Source of the DNA: Acidimicrobiaceae bacterium | GTDB lineage: Bacteria > Actinomycetota > Acidimicrobiia > Acidimicrobiales > RAAP-2 | Assembly (NCBI GenBank): GCA_003133685.1 | Contig: PKYQ01000016.1 | Coordinates: 19,669 to 81,474 of the forward strand | DNA length: 61,806 nucleotides | Direction of reading: 5' to 3' | Shown here: positions 1-9,247 of the stretch, piece by piece | Layout: each line of letters starts with the position of its first letter | Position numbering within the stretch: the stretch's first letter is position 1 | Position numbers and translations under genes: made by a program | Notes under the pieces: model-generated | Database searches by the model: none | The model's input: only the letters and a program-made list of their open reading frames with translations | Told to the model about the DNA's origin: nothing

Positions 1-1542
1 TTGCGCACCGACCACATCGACGCCCAGTACGGCGATGGTCTTAACGCTGCCCTCATCCAGGCGCTCCCGCGCGCGACGATCGACGAGGCCGCGAAGGCTC
101 GCGTCGTCGTGACGTTGACCGGCGACCTTCGCGAAGAACTTCCGATTCTCTTTCTTCGTCTGCGTGAGAGCGCCGTGCGCTACCAGCGTTCGATCGTTGA
201 ACTGGCATTCGGCGCCAGCGCCCTGCGCTCGGTCGCGCGCGTCTCGTTGCCGGTTCGACCAGGGGAGGCACATCTCATCGCCCAAGCGCTCGGTGACGGC
301 ACGCTCCCTCTGGGCGTCGTCTTCGGTCAGAGCGAACTCAACGATGCACGCGAGCTCATCGGCGACAACGGCGAGGGCGTGGTCTTCGTGATCGGTCGAC
401 CGAATCTCGCGGAGTCGGCCGAGGTCATCGAGCACGCCGTACGACTCTTGGCGACGCAGTTCCCACGGGCCACGTTCCTTCCGGCCCTTCGTCGCTCGAA
501 CGTGATGGGCGCGCTCGACATGGGACTCGCTCCGAAGCTTCGCCCCGGACGCGGCTATGACACAGAAAGCGTCGGGCGCGACACACTGGCCCAACTGGAC
601 GCCATTCGTTCCGGTGAGCAGACCGCGATTCTGATGTTGGGCGGATGCCTGCTCGGCAACGTCCTCGACGTGGTCGGCGCGCGAGAGGCCCTCGACACCG
701 CTGACGTGGTCGTCGTCACCGGTCACGGAGGTGCGTCGCTCGCGTACGCCAACGTCGTGCTGCCGGCCGCAATCCAGCACGAACGCCTTGGCACGGTCAC
801 GAACATCGAAGGGCGCGTCACTGCGGTCGCGCCGAAGATCGTCGCCCCCGGTTCGGCGTGGCCTGACGTCGCCATCGCGTCGGAGCTGGCCGAAGAGCTG
901 GGTCAGAGCATTGGACTCACGTCAGTGGAACAGACAGCCAAGACCATTGAAGAGACGACGGGCTATCCGGCGCTGTCGGTCCTCAATGACTCGACGAGCG
1001 ACGGTGTGGTCATCGGCGACGTGGCGGAGCGTTCCGCGCGTCGTCCGCTCGACCCGATGGCCTTTCCTGGTATTCGATCGACCGAGGCCGTCGGGCTCGG
1101 TGCGAACGCAGGGTCGACGGTCCTGGCCGACGTGGCCGCGATGACCTCGACGACGTCGGCGACGCTCACCGACGTGGGCGCCAGCGCGAAGCTCGAGGTC
1201 CCGCTCGCCGATGCCTATTCGTTGCGGGTGAATCTCAGCCGGCGACTCTACGACAACGGCGTCGCCGTGCAGGGCTCGCCGTCATTGGCCACACTGAAGG
1301 CGGTGAGCGTGCTGCGCCTCAACCACTTCGACCTCGACCGTCTGGGCGTCGTCACCGGCGACGTCGTGGGCGTAAACGGTCCGCGCGGATCCATTCGTCT
1401 ACCCGTTGCCCTCGATGACGCGGTGCCGCGAGGGGTGACCGAGATCGCCTTCGGCTCACTCGACGCCGACGGTGACGACGTCGTGCGACCGATACTCCAC
1501 GGTGGCGACGTCATCTCCCAGGTCCGACTGGAGAGCGCATGA
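1..1542 (+). CDS. nuoG: NADH-quinone oxidoreductase subunit G, C-terminal part (cut by window edge)
   Basis: This is the C-terminal 513 residues of the large molybdopterin-oxidoreductase-like subunit of respiratory complex I; the 5' end lies outside the window, so the TTG at base 1 is not a real start. The protein shows the late domains of the family: a region with TNIEGRVTAVAPK typical of the molybdopterin-fold C-terminal part, then a last domain with SLRVNLSRRLYDNGVAVQ. NuoG carries iron-sulfur clusters in its N-terminal part, which is not visible here. The stop codon overlaps the start of nuoH, as expected inside a nuo operon. Identity rests mainly on this context plus the fold-typical motifs. 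Confidence 0.88.
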   Translation: MRTDHIDAQYGDGLNAALIQALPRATIDEAAKARVVVTLTGDLREELPILFLRLRESAVRYQRSIVELAFGASALRSVARVSLPVRPGEAHLIAQALGDGTLPLGVVFGQSELNDARELIGDNGEGVVFVIGRPNLAESAEVIEHAVRLLATQFPRATFLPALRRSNVMGALDMGLAPKLRPGRGYDTESVGRDTLAQLDAIRSGEQTAILMLGGCLLGNVLDVVGAREALDTADVVVVTGHGGASLAYANVVLPAAIQHERLGTVTNIEGRVTAVAPKIVAPGSAWPDVAIASELAEELGQSIGLTSVEQTAKTIEETTGYPALSVLNDSTSDGVVIGDVAERSARRPLDPMAFPGIRSTEAVGLGANAGSTVLADVAAMTSTTSATLTDVGASAKLEVPLADAYSLRVNLSRRLYDNGVAVQGSPSLATLKAVSVLRLNHFDLDRLGVVTGDVVGVNGPRGSIRLPVALDDAVPRGVTEIAFGSLDADGDDVVRPILHGGDVISQVRLESA

Positions 1543-2777
1543 ACTGGCTCGCGACGGTCGACCCGATCTTCGGCGACCGCGGGCACGTGGGCCTCGCCAT
1601 CTTCGTGATCGTCCTCGTCAAGTGTCTGGTGGGACTCGGGCTTCTGATGACCTCGGTGATCGTGATGATCTGGTTCGAGCGCAAAGCGATCTCGGACATG
1701 CAGAGCCGCATCGGCCCCCAACGATGGGGGCCGTTCGGTCTGCTCCAGACACTGGCCGACGGTTTGAAGTTGTTGTTGAAGGAAGACCTGATTCCTTCCG
1801 AGGCCGATCGCACGGTCTTCAAGTTGGCCCCGTTCCTCGTGCTCGTGCCGGCCATCATCACCTTCGGCCTCGTGCCGATCGGCGGGGAGATGACGATCGC
1901 CGGTCACAAGGTCTTGCTCCAGGTTGCCAATCCGCCGATGGGCATCTTGTTGTTGCTGGCGATGTCGGGCATCTCGGTCTACGGCGTCATGCTCGCCGGT
2001 TGGTCGTCGGGTTCGAAGTACCCGCTGCTCTCGTCGGTTCGCGCGAGCGCCCAGATGATCAGTTACGAAGCGGCGCTCGGCATGACGATCGTGACGGTCG
2101 TTCTCGTGACCGGTTCGCTCTCGGTGCACAACATCGTGACCTCGCAGTCCCACGGCATCTGGCACTGGAACTTGATTCGTCTGGGCATCGTGCCGTTCGT
2201 CGTCTTCGTCATCGCGATCACCGCGGAGTTGAATCGACCGCCCTTCGACGTCGTTGAAGCCGAGAGTGAATTGGTTGGAGGGTTCCACACGGAGTACTCC
2301 TCCTTCCGCTTCGCGATTTTCTTCCTGGCCGAGTACATGAACACGATCACGATGTCGGCGATCATCGTCACGCTCTTCCTCGGGGGACCGGCGGGCTGGG
2401 CGCCCAATGTGCCCCACCTGAAATGGCTCTTCCCGATCGCGTGGTTCCTCCTCAAGACGATCGGTTTCGCGTTCTGTTACATCTGGTTCCGGGCGTCGCT
2501 GCCGCGTTTCCGTTACGACCAAGTCATGGACCTCGGTTGGAAGCGCTTGATCCCGCTCAGTCTCGGGTGGATGTTGATCGTGGCCGGATTCCTCGTCGCC
2601 AAGGGCTGGGGTTTCATGATGGCGGCGGTCGTGCTGGTCGCGTACTCGGTGCTGACGCGGGCCTTCTCGCTCGGTCAGAGCCGTGAGGTCGGCGCCGACT
2701 CGGTGTTGCCCATCGTCGGCGGGCGGCCGCTGCCGGGTGAGGTCCTGCGCTCGATGACCGATGAGGAGAGCGACTGA
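1539..2777 (+). CDS. nuoH: NADH-quinone oxidoreductase subunit H (membrane)
   Basis: NuoH is the membrane subunit at the junction of the peripheral and membrane arms of complex I and helps form the quinone site. The 412-residue product has about eight hydrophobic segments and family motifs: ERKAISDMQSRIGPQRWGPFG near residues 45-65, and ELNRPPFDVVEAESELVGGF near 230-250, the most conserved NuoH stretch. The ATG overlaps the nuoG stop by 4 bases (ATGA), so translation is probably coupled. The C-terminal tail after the last helix is polar. Length is usual for actinobacterial NuoH. Confidence 0.97.
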   Translation: MNWLATVDPIFGDRGHVGLAIFVIVLVKCLVGLGLLMTSVIVMIWFERKAISDMQSRIGPQRWGPFGLLQTLADGLKLLLKEDLIPSEADRTVFKLAPFLVLVPAIITFGLVPIGGEMTIAGHKVLLQVANPPMGILLLLAMSGISVYGVMLAGWSSGSKYPLLSSVRASAQMISYEAALGMTIVTVVLVTGSLSVHNIVTSQSHGIWHWNLIRLGIVPFVVFVIAITAELNRPPFDVVEAESELVGGFHTEYSSFRFAIFFLAEYMNTITMSAIIVTLFLGGPAGWAPNVPHLKWLFPIAWFLLKTIGFAFCYIWFRASLPRFRYDQVMDLGWKRLIPLSLGWMLIVAGFLVAKGWGFMMAAVVLVAYSVLTRAFSLGQSREVGADSVLPIVGGRPLPGEVLRSMTDEESD

Positions 2778-3532
2778 TGGCCCGGGCTCTCGACTTCTTC
2801 GGCGGATTCAAGTTGACCTTCCAGCACCTCACCCGGCCGACGGTGACGACCAGCTACCCGAAGGCCAAGCGCCCCAAGCAGCCCCGTCAGCACGGACGCC
2901 ACGTGCTGAACCGCTACGAGGACGGGATGGAGAAGTGCATCGGCTGCGAACTGTGCGCCGGCGTCTGTCCCGTCAACTGCATCTACGTGCGCGGCCTCGA
3001 CAACCCGCCGGACCACCCGGTCAGCCCGGGCGAGCGCTACGGCTACATCTACGAGATCAACTACTTGCGGTGCATCCACTGTGACCTCTGCGTCGAGGCC
3101 TGCCCCACACAGGCGATCACCGAGTCCAAGATGTTCGAGTTCTCCTTCACCAACCGCTCCGACGCGATCTACACGAAGGCCGAACTCCTCGTCGACGACC
3201 AGGGCTTCCCGCAGCGCCTGCCGTGGGAGGACTGGCGCGAAGGTGAAGCGGCGATGACCGGCGGTTGGATGCGCGCGACCTCGCCGAACGGCGACGCCGC
3301 CTACGAGGGCGTGGTCCAATGGACCGCCGATCTCGGCGCGGGCGTACGCGCCGCCGAAGCCGGCCAGTCCGGGGAGCGTGACGACGAGGCGACCGGTTCC
3401 AAGCAGCTTCGAAACATCTTCCCGAAGCACTTCGAGCCCGAGGACGTGCCAATGCAGTTCCGCGGCCTGCGGGGCAAGCTGAACGAGACTCGCGAGAAGA
3501 TGCCCAAGCGTCAACGAAAGGCGAAGTCGTGA
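2777..3532 (+). CDS. nuoI: NADH-quinone oxidoreductase subunit I (2x 4Fe-4S)
   Basis: NuoI carries clusters N6a and N6b, which pass electrons to N2 in complex I. Two ferredoxin-type motifs are visible: C54-IG-C57-EL-C60-AGV-C64 and C99-IH-C102-DL-C105-VEA-C109. The 251-residue protein is longer than the E. coli form because of a polar C-terminal extension of about 80 residues, common in actinobacteria. The ATG shares one base with the nuoH stop; the nuoI stop overlaps the nuoJ GTG. The ligand sets are complete, so both clusters should assemble. Confidence 0.97.
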   Translation: MARALDFFGGFKLTFQHLTRPTVTTSYPKAKRPKQPRQHGRHVLNRYEDGMEKCIGCELCAGVCPVNCIYVRGLDNPPDHPVSPGERYGYIYEINYLRCIHCDLCVEACPTQAITESKMFEFSFTNRSDAIYTKAELLVDDQGFPQRLPWEDWREGEAAMTGGWMRATSPNGDAAYEGVVQWTADLGAGVRAAEAGQSGERDDEATGSKQLRNIFPKHFEPEDVPMQFRGLRGKLNETREKMPKRQRKAKS

Positions 3533-4098
3533 TCGCCAGCGTCTTCGTTTATTCGAATGCGAATGTGCTTGTGTTCGCCACCTCGGCGTTGCTCATCCTC
3601 GCAGGCGCCATCGGGGTGATCTCGGTGAAGAACCCGGTGCACGCCGCGTTGTGCTTGATCATGACCCTCTTCGGCGTCGCCGTGGCCTTCGTCGCGCAGT
3701 CGGCCGACTTCTTAGCCGCGGTGCAGATCATCGTCTACGCCGGGGCCATCGTGGTGCTGTTCTTGTTCGTGATCATGTTCCTCGGCGTCGATCGACGTGA
3801 GCACATCCACTTCGAACCGCTCGTCGGCCAGCGCGCCTTTGCCGCGGTCGGCGTCGCGATCACCGTCGGCGGGCTCATCGCCCTGATGGCGCGTTCGCAC
3901 TGGGTGAGTGGCGCGACCTCGGTCACGACGAAACTCTCCAAGGTCGGCGGGGGCAACGTGAAGGAGCTGGGCACCGCGGTCTTCACGACGTACCTCTTCG
4001 CCTTCGAAGCGACCGCGGCGCTGCTGATCATTGCCGTCGTCGGTGCCGTCTTGCTCGCGCGTCGCGAGCGCCCGACCCACGGTGAGGAGAGCGCGTGA
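3529..4098 (+). CDS. nuoJ: NADH-quinone oxidoreductase subunit J (membrane)
   Basis: Small membrane subunit of complex I. The 189 residues form five hydrophobic helices; the stretch [22 protein letters not shown] around residues 65-85 is the NuoJ signature containing the helix that includes a pi-bulge in known structures. The GTG start overlaps the nuoI TGA by 4 bases, and the stop overlaps the nuoK GTG in the same way. An extra hydrophilic loop (about residues 95-150) lies before the last helix. Confidence 0.96.
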   Translation: MIASVFVYSNANVLVFATSALLILAGAIGVISVKNPVHAALCLIMTLFGVAVAFVAQSADFLAAVQIIVYAGAIVVLFLFVIMFLGVDRREHIHFEPLVGQRAFAAVGVAITVGGLIALMARSHWVSGATSVTTKLSKVGGGNVKELGTAVFTTYLFAFEATAALLIIAVVGAVLLARRERPTHGEESA

Positions 4099-4400
4099 AC
4101 GTCCCCGCCGCGTGGTACCTCATCTTGGCCGCGGGACTCTTCGGTATCGGCGCCTTCGGACTCTTGACTCGGCGCTCAGCGCTCATCATGTTTATGTGCA
4201 TCGAATTGATGTTGAACGCCGTCAATCTCACCTTCGTCACTTTCTCGAGGACGCTGAACGACATCAGTGGTCAGGCGATTGTTTTCTTCGTGATGGTCGT
4301 GGCGGCGGCCGAAGTCACCGTCGGTCTCGGCATCGTGGTCTCGGTCTTTCGCCGGCGTTCGTCGACGTCGGTCGACGAACTCTCTGAGATGAAGGGCTGA
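4095..4400 (+). CDS. nuoK: NADH-quinone oxidoreductase subunit K (membrane)
   Basis: Complex I proton-channel subunit of 101 residues with three hydrophobic helices. The conserved NuoK glutamate is seen in [17 protein letters not shown] (helix 2), and a second in [15 protein letters not shown] (helix 3); both match the channel glutamates of the MrpC/NuoK family. The GTG overlaps the nuoJ stop (GTGA). The next gene, nuoL, begins one base after the stop. Confidence 0.97.
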   Translation: MNVPAAWYLILAAGLFGIGAFGLLTRRSALIMFMCIELMLNAVNLTFVTFSRTLNDISGQAIVFFVMVVAAAEVTVGLGIVVSVFRRRSSTSVDELSEMKG

Positions 4401-4401
4401 G

Positions 4402-6273
4402 ATGGCGACTGTCGCAACCTTGGTCCTTCTCTTGCCGCTGTGCGGGTTTCTTTCAGTCCTGCTCCTCGGTCATTACCTGAGTGAGAAACAAGTGGGCGTC
4501 ATCGGGACCAGCGTCGTCGCCGCGAGCTTCGTACTGGCGGTCGTCTCGTTCGTGCTGCTGCTGCATCACTCGTCGCGCGAAGTGACGGTCAATCTCTTCT
4601 CGTGGATCTCGGTAGGTACCTTGCACGTGCCGGCCGCCTTGCTCGTCGACCCGCTCTCGATCACGATGTGTCTCTTCGTCACGGGGATCTCGGCGCTCAT
4701 TCACCTGTACTCCATTGGCTACATGCACGGTGAGAGGGATTTCCGGAAGTTCTTCCTCTATATGAATCTCTTCGTCTTCTCGATGTTGTTGCTGGTCCTC
4801 GCGAACAACCTGGTGCTCACTTTCGTGGGTTGGGAGGGCGTCGGACTCTGTTCCTACTGGCTCGTGAGTTACTACTTCGATCGCGACTCGGCGGCCTCGG
4901 CCGGCAAGAAAGCGTTCATCTACAACCGAGTCGGTGACGTCGGCATGTTGATCGCCATGTTCTTGCTGTTCTCGCGACTGCACACGCTGACCTACCTCGC
5001 CATCTTTGAAAGAGCCGGCACGCTGACCCCGACGATCGCCACGTTGGTCGTACTGGCCCTGCTGCTCGCCGCGACGGGCAAGAGTGCACAGATTCCACTG
5101 TTTAACTGGTTGCCCGACGCCATGGAGGGTCCGACACCGGTCTCGGCGTTGATTCACGCCGCGACCATGGTGACCGCCGGGGTCTACCTCCTCGTGCGCA
5201 TGTCGCCGGTCCTCGCGCTTTCGCACTCGGGTCGCCTGACCATCGCTGTCATCGGGGGGGTGACGGCGTTCGTGGCCGCCACTATCGCCACGTCTCAGAA
5301 GGACATCAAGAAGGTGCTGGCCTTCTCGACGATCTCCCAAATCGGCTACATGGTCCTCGCCGTTGGCGTCGGCGCCTACGGGGCCGCGATCTTCCTCATG
5401 ATCAGTCACGCATTCTTCAAAGCGTTGCTCTTCCTCGGATCGGGCTCGGTAATCCACTCGCTCAATGGCGAACAGGACATGCGCAAGATGGGCGGTCTCC
5501 AGAAGTACCTGCCCCTCACCTTCCCGACGTTCCTGATCGGATGGTTAGCGATATCGGGAATCCCGCCGTTCGCGGGCTTCTGGTCGAAGGGTGACGTCCT
5601 GACGAACGTCTTCGAGCACAACAAGGCGCTGTGGGCCCTTGGCGTCTTGACCGCGATCCTGACCGCGTATTACATGACCCGACTTTTCATCCTCACCTTT
5701 CGCGGCACCGAGCGATTCCGCGAGGACACCGAGGGACATGACCCGCACGAATCGCCGTGGGTGATGACGACACCGCTCGTCGTGCTCGCCGCACTGACCG
5801 TGCTCGGCGGCATCCTCGACCTGCCCTGGGTTCACCACGATTCACTCGCCGGATTCCTCGCGCCGACGTTTGGCTACGTGGCGGCCGGCGGCCACGCCGA
5901 CACCGTCGCCCAATACGGGCTCGCGCTGGTCGACATCGCCGCGGCGATCTTCGGACTGCTCGCGGCCTTCTCGATCTGGCGCAACATCACGGAGTCGTCA
6001 CGTTACGAGTCGTCGTTCCTCGAGCACGTCTGGCATTGGGACGACTTCTATGACGCGACCATCGGCCGACCGTTGACGGACGCGGCCCAATTCGGCGACG
6101 ACGTCATCGAGCCCGAAGTCATTGACGGTGCCGTCACCGGTCTGGCCGTGAGCGTTCGGCGAAGCGCGGAGGGACTGCGCAAAGTGCAGTCCGGATTCGT
6201 GCGCCACTACGCCCTCGCGACCGTCCTCGGTCTCGCGGTCATCATCGTCTATCTCGTGGCGAGGGTCGGCTAG
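4402..6273 (+). CDS. nuoL: NADH-quinone oxidoreductase subunit L (antiporter-like)
   Basis: NuoL is the distal antiporter-like proton-pumping subunit of complex I. The 623-residue product has the family's many hydrophobic helices, the motif LTFVGWEGVGLCSYWLVSYY (about residues 135-155) with the channel glutamate, the KSAQIPLFNWLPDAMEGPTPVSALIHAATMV block (about 230-260), and a C-terminal amphipathic part rich in D and E followed by a final helix, as in the lateral helix region. It starts one base after nuoK and ends two bases before nuoM. Confidence 0.97.
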   Translation: MATVATLVLLLPLCGFLSVLLLGHYLSEKQVGVIGTSVVAASFVLAVVSFVLLLHHSSREVTVNLFSWISVGTLHVPAALLVDPLSITMCLFVTGISALIHLYSIGYMHGERDFRKFFLYMNLFVFSMLLLVLANNLVLTFVGWEGVGLCSYWLVSYYFDRDSAASAGKKAFIYNRVGDVGMLIAMFLLFSRLHTLTYLAIFERAGTLTPTIATLVVLALLLAATGKSAQIPLFNWLPDAMEGPTPVSALIHAATMVTAGVYLLVRMSPVLALSHSGRLTIAVIGGVTAFVAATIATSQKDIKKVLAFSTISQIGYMVLAVGVGAYGAAIFLMISHAFFKALLFLGSGSVIHSLNGEQDMRKMGGLQKYLPLTFPTFLIGWLAISGIPPFAGFWSKGDVLTNVFEHNKALWALGVLTAILTAYYMTRLFILTFRGTERFREDTEGHDPHESPWVMTTPLVVLAALTVLGGILDLPWVHHDSLAGFLAPTFGYVAAGGHADTVAQYGLALVDIAAAIFGLLAAFSIWRNITESSRYESSFLEHVWHWDDFYDATIGRPLTDAAQFGDDVIEPEVIDGAVTGLAVSVRRSAEGLRKVQSGFVRHYALATVLGLAVIIVYLVARVG

Positions 6274-6275
6274 GC

Positions 6276-7778
6276 ATGCACTCTTCGTTGTGGCTCACCC
6301 TCCTACTCGTGGTCCCGCTCGCCGGGGCGATCGGCGCGGCGTTGACGCGCAAGGTCGAAGGTCGGGCTTACGTCGTCGCGATCGGCGCCTCGGCCGTCGA
6401 GCTCGTCCTCTCACTCGTGGTCGCGTTCCTCTACAACGATCACGTCGCCCGGGCCCAGACGTTCGACTTTGCGACTCGTCACGTGTTGGCGGCGCCCTTC
6501 GGCGTGGCCTACGACGTGGCGATCGACGGTATCTCGTTGTTGATGGTCGTCTTAACGGCGCTCACCGTGTTGTTGGCATTGCTCGGCGCGCGCGATCGCC
6601 GTCAGGAGCCAGCCTTCGTCGCGTGGATGCTGTTACTCACGTGCTTCACGATGGGCAGCTTCCTCTCGCGCGACCTCCTCGAGTTCTTCATATTCTTCGA
6701 ATTGACGCTCATCCCGTGCTATTTCATCATCAGTCAATGGGGCGCCAAAGAGCGGGCCAAGGCGGCGCTCAAGTTCTTCATCTACACCTTTACCGGCTCG
6801 GCGTTCTTGTTGATCGGCATCTTGTACCTCGCCTTCGCGCACCAGCACCAGATCCCGGGCTCGGCGCTCACTTTCTCCTACAGCGCGCTCTCGGCGACGG
6901 CGATGTCCCACGGCACCGCCGTGTGGCTCTTCATCGCCTTCGCCATCGCCTTCGCGGTGAAGGCGCCGATCTGGCCCTTCCACACGTGGTCGCCGATCAC
7001 CTACGCCGAGGCGCCGACGGCCGGATCGATCGAGATGTCGGCGCTGCTCGCCAAGCTCGGCACCTACGGACTCCTTCGATTCGCGGTCGGACTGTTCCCG
7101 CTGGCGTTGGTGAGCATGCGTCCGGTGGTGTTGACGCTCGCCGTGATCGGCATCCTGTACGGCTCGATGCTGGCCTGCACGACGCCGGACCTGAAGCGAT
7201 TCGTCGCGTATTCGTCGCTCGCCCAGATGGGTTTCATCACCTTGGGCGTCATGTCGGGATCCACGATCGCCACCGTCGGAGCGGTGTTGTTGATGTTCAA
7301 CCACGGCGTCATCACGATCGGCTTCTTCTTGATCATCGGGTTCATCGAGAAGCGCCGCGGTTCGATACTGATCAGGGACTTCAAAGGACTTCAGGGTCCG
7401 GCACCGATCATGGCCGCGCTGTTCACCGTGGTCATGCTGGCCTCGATCGGGCTTCCCGGACTGTCGGGGTTCGTGAGCGAGTACTTGATCCTCATCGGCA
7501 CCTTCGCCACGCATTCGTGGTGGGCCGTCGTCGCCACCTTCGGCGTGGTCGCCGCCGCGTTGTATCTGCTCTGGGCCTACCAGCGGGTCTTCCACGGTAG
7601 GGCCGAGGGAGCCAACGCCGAAATCGCCGACACGACGACGCACGAGCAGTGGGTGCTGGTGCCCGTCATCGTCCTGATCGTCGCGCTCGGTGTCTTCCCG
7701 AAGCCGGTGCTCGATCGCATCACGCCGTCGGTCCAGCAACTGATCCACCACGTCGCACCAAACGGGGTGAACAAGTGA
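6276..7778 (+). CDS. nuoM: NADH-quinone oxidoreductase subunit M (antiporter-like)
   Basis: Antiporter-like proton-pumping subunit of complex I, 500 residues. Visible motifs are EFFIFFELTLIPCYFIISQWG (about residues 135-155) with the conserved channel Glu, the helix containing KAPIWPFHTWSPITYAEAPT (about 230-250), and YSSLAQMGFITLG (about 310). Its stop overlaps the GTG of nuoN by 4 bases. Position between nuoL and nuoN is the standard order. Confidence 0.97.
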   Translation: MHSSLWLTLLLVVPLAGAIGAALTRKVEGRAYVVAIGASAVELVLSLVVAFLYNDHVARAQTFDFATRHVLAAPFGVAYDVAIDGISLLMVVLTALTVLLALLGARDRRQEPAFVAWMLLLTCFTMGSFLSRDLLEFFIFFELTLIPCYFIISQWGAKERAKAALKFFIYTFTGSAFLLIGILYLAFAHQHQIPGSALTFSYSALSATAMSHGTAVWLFIAFAIAFAVKAPIWPFHTWSPITYAEAPTAGSIEMSALLAKLGTYGLLRFAVGLFPLALVSMRPVVLTLAVIGILYGSMLACTTPDLKRFVAYSSLAQMGFITLGVMSGSTIATVGAVLLMFNHGVITIGFFLIIGFIEKRRGSILIRDFKGLQGPAPIMAALFTVVMLASIGLPGLSGFVSEYLILIGTFATHSWWAVVATFGVVAAALYLLWAYQRVFHGRAEGANAEIADTTTHEQWVLVPVIVLIVALGVFPKPVLDRITPSVQQLIHHVAPNGVNK

Positions 7779-9247
7779 AGCTCGTGATCCCCTCGATTCA
7801 CTACCTGGCGATCCTGCCGGTCCTGATCTTCTTCGGCGCGGCGCTGGCGCTCGTGCTCGCCTCGGCACTGGCGCGCGGCAAGGTGCCGCTCGTCGTCGCG
7901 ACCTCGACGGTGATCGCCGCCGCCGCGGCGAGCATCGTCGTCAACTACTTCCAGTGGCGCTGCGTCGCCAAGGCCGGCGCCTCGGTCACGATCGCTCACG
8001 CGATCGTGCTCGACGACTTCTCGGTCGTCGCCTCGGGTGTGATCGCCCTCAGCGTGATCATGACCGCGTTGGTCGCGCACGACTGGGCGATTCGCGAACG
8101 GGTCTCGGGCGTCGAGTTCCACATCCTCGCACTCGCGTCGAGCTCCGGTGCGCTCCTGATGACGCAGGCGAACGACCTCATCGTCATCTTCCTGGGACTC
8201 GAGATCCTGTCGATCGGACTGTACGTACTGGTCGCTTTCGACCGTCACCGCTCCAAGTCCTCCGAGGCCGCGCTGAAGTACTTCTTGCTCGGCGGTTTCG
8301 CCTCGGCGATCTTCATCTACGGCGCGGCCCTGGTCTACGGCGCGACCGGCTCGACGAACCTGTCGACGATCTCGTACTTCTTGGGTTCGAACGTGCTGCT
8401 CCACCCCGGCCTCCTCTACGCCGGAGGCGCCTTGTTGCTCGTCGGCTTCGCCTTCAAGATCGCCGCCGTGCCGTTCCACCTCTGGTCGCCCGACGTCTAT
8501 GAGGGTGCGCCCACGCCGGTGACCGGACTCATGGCCTCGATCGTGAAGGTCGGCGCGTTCGCGGCATTGATCCGGGTCCTCATCTCGGCCCTCGGCACCC
8601 AACTCGATACGTGGCGACCGATCCTGTGGATTCTCATCGTGCTCACGACGCTGGTCGGCGCGTCGCTCGCGGTCGTGCAGCGCAACGTGAAGCGGATGCT
8701 CGCGTACTCCTCGATCAACCACGCCGGGTTCATCCTGCTCGGCGTGTGGGCCGGTACGATTCGGGGCACTGCGGCGACGCTCTTCTACGTCATCACCTAC
8801 GCGCCCATCGTCGTCGCGACGTTCGCGATCGTGACGCTGATCGGCGGCGTCGGCGACGATCAGCACTCGATCGAGCGCTACCAGGGCTTGGCGCGACGAC
8901 AACCGTGGCTCGGCGCCGCACTCGCGGTACTGCTGCTCAGTCAACTCGGCGCGCCGCTGACGACCGGCTTCTACGCGAAGTTCGCGGTGCTGGCCTCGGT
9001 CGTGGACGCTGGTGGGGGAGCGCTGGCGCTGATCGCGTTGATCAGTGCCGCGATCGCCGCCTTCTTCTACCTTCGCTGGGCGATGGCGCTGTACTCTGAC
9101 GACGGCCCCGAAGGGACCCGCGTCGTGGTGCCACGTTCGACGGCCGTCGTCATTGCCTTCGGGGTGCTGGTCACGCTGGTCTTCGGCATTTGGCCCGGAC
9201 CGCTCGTGACACTGGCCCAACACGCGACGGTCCTCTTCACGCCGTGA
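7775..9247 (+). CDS. nuoN: NADH-quinone oxidoreductase subunit N (antiporter-like)
   Basis: Third antiporter-like subunit of complex I, 490 residues from the GTG at 7775. A longer reading from 7649 is open, but its extra N terminus is hydrophilic and overlaps nuoM; the GTG gives MKLVIPSIHYLAILPVL, a normal NuoN first helix, and a 4-base overlap with the nuoM stop. Motifs seen: IVIFLGLEILSIGLYVLVAFDR with the channel Glu, FKIAAVPFHLWSPDVYEGAPTPVTG (about 230-255) and YSSINHAGFILLG. Last subunit gene of the nuo operon here. Confidence 0.96.
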   Translation: MKLVIPSIHYLAILPVLIFFGAALALVLASALARGKVPLVVATSTVIAAAAASIVVNYFQWRCVAKAGASVTIAHAIVLDDFSVVASGVIALSVIMTALVAHDWAIRERVSGVEFHILALASSSGALLMTQANDLIVIFLGLEILSIGLYVLVAFDRHRSKSSEAALKYFLLGGFASAIFIYGAALVYGATGSTNLSTISYFLGSNVLLHPGLLYAGGALLLVGFAFKIAAVPFHLWSPDVYEGAPTPVTGLMASIVKVGAFAALIRVLISALGTQLDTWRPILWILIVLTTLVGASLAVVQRNVKRMLAYSSINHAGFILLGVWAGTIRGTAATLFYVITYAPIVVATFAIVTLIGGVGDDQHSIERYQGLARRQPWLGAALAVLLLSQLGAPLTTGFYAKFAVLASVVDAGGGALALIALISAAIAAFFYLRWAMALYSDDGPEGTRVVVPRSTAVVIAFGVLVTLVFGIWPGPLVTLAQHATVLFTP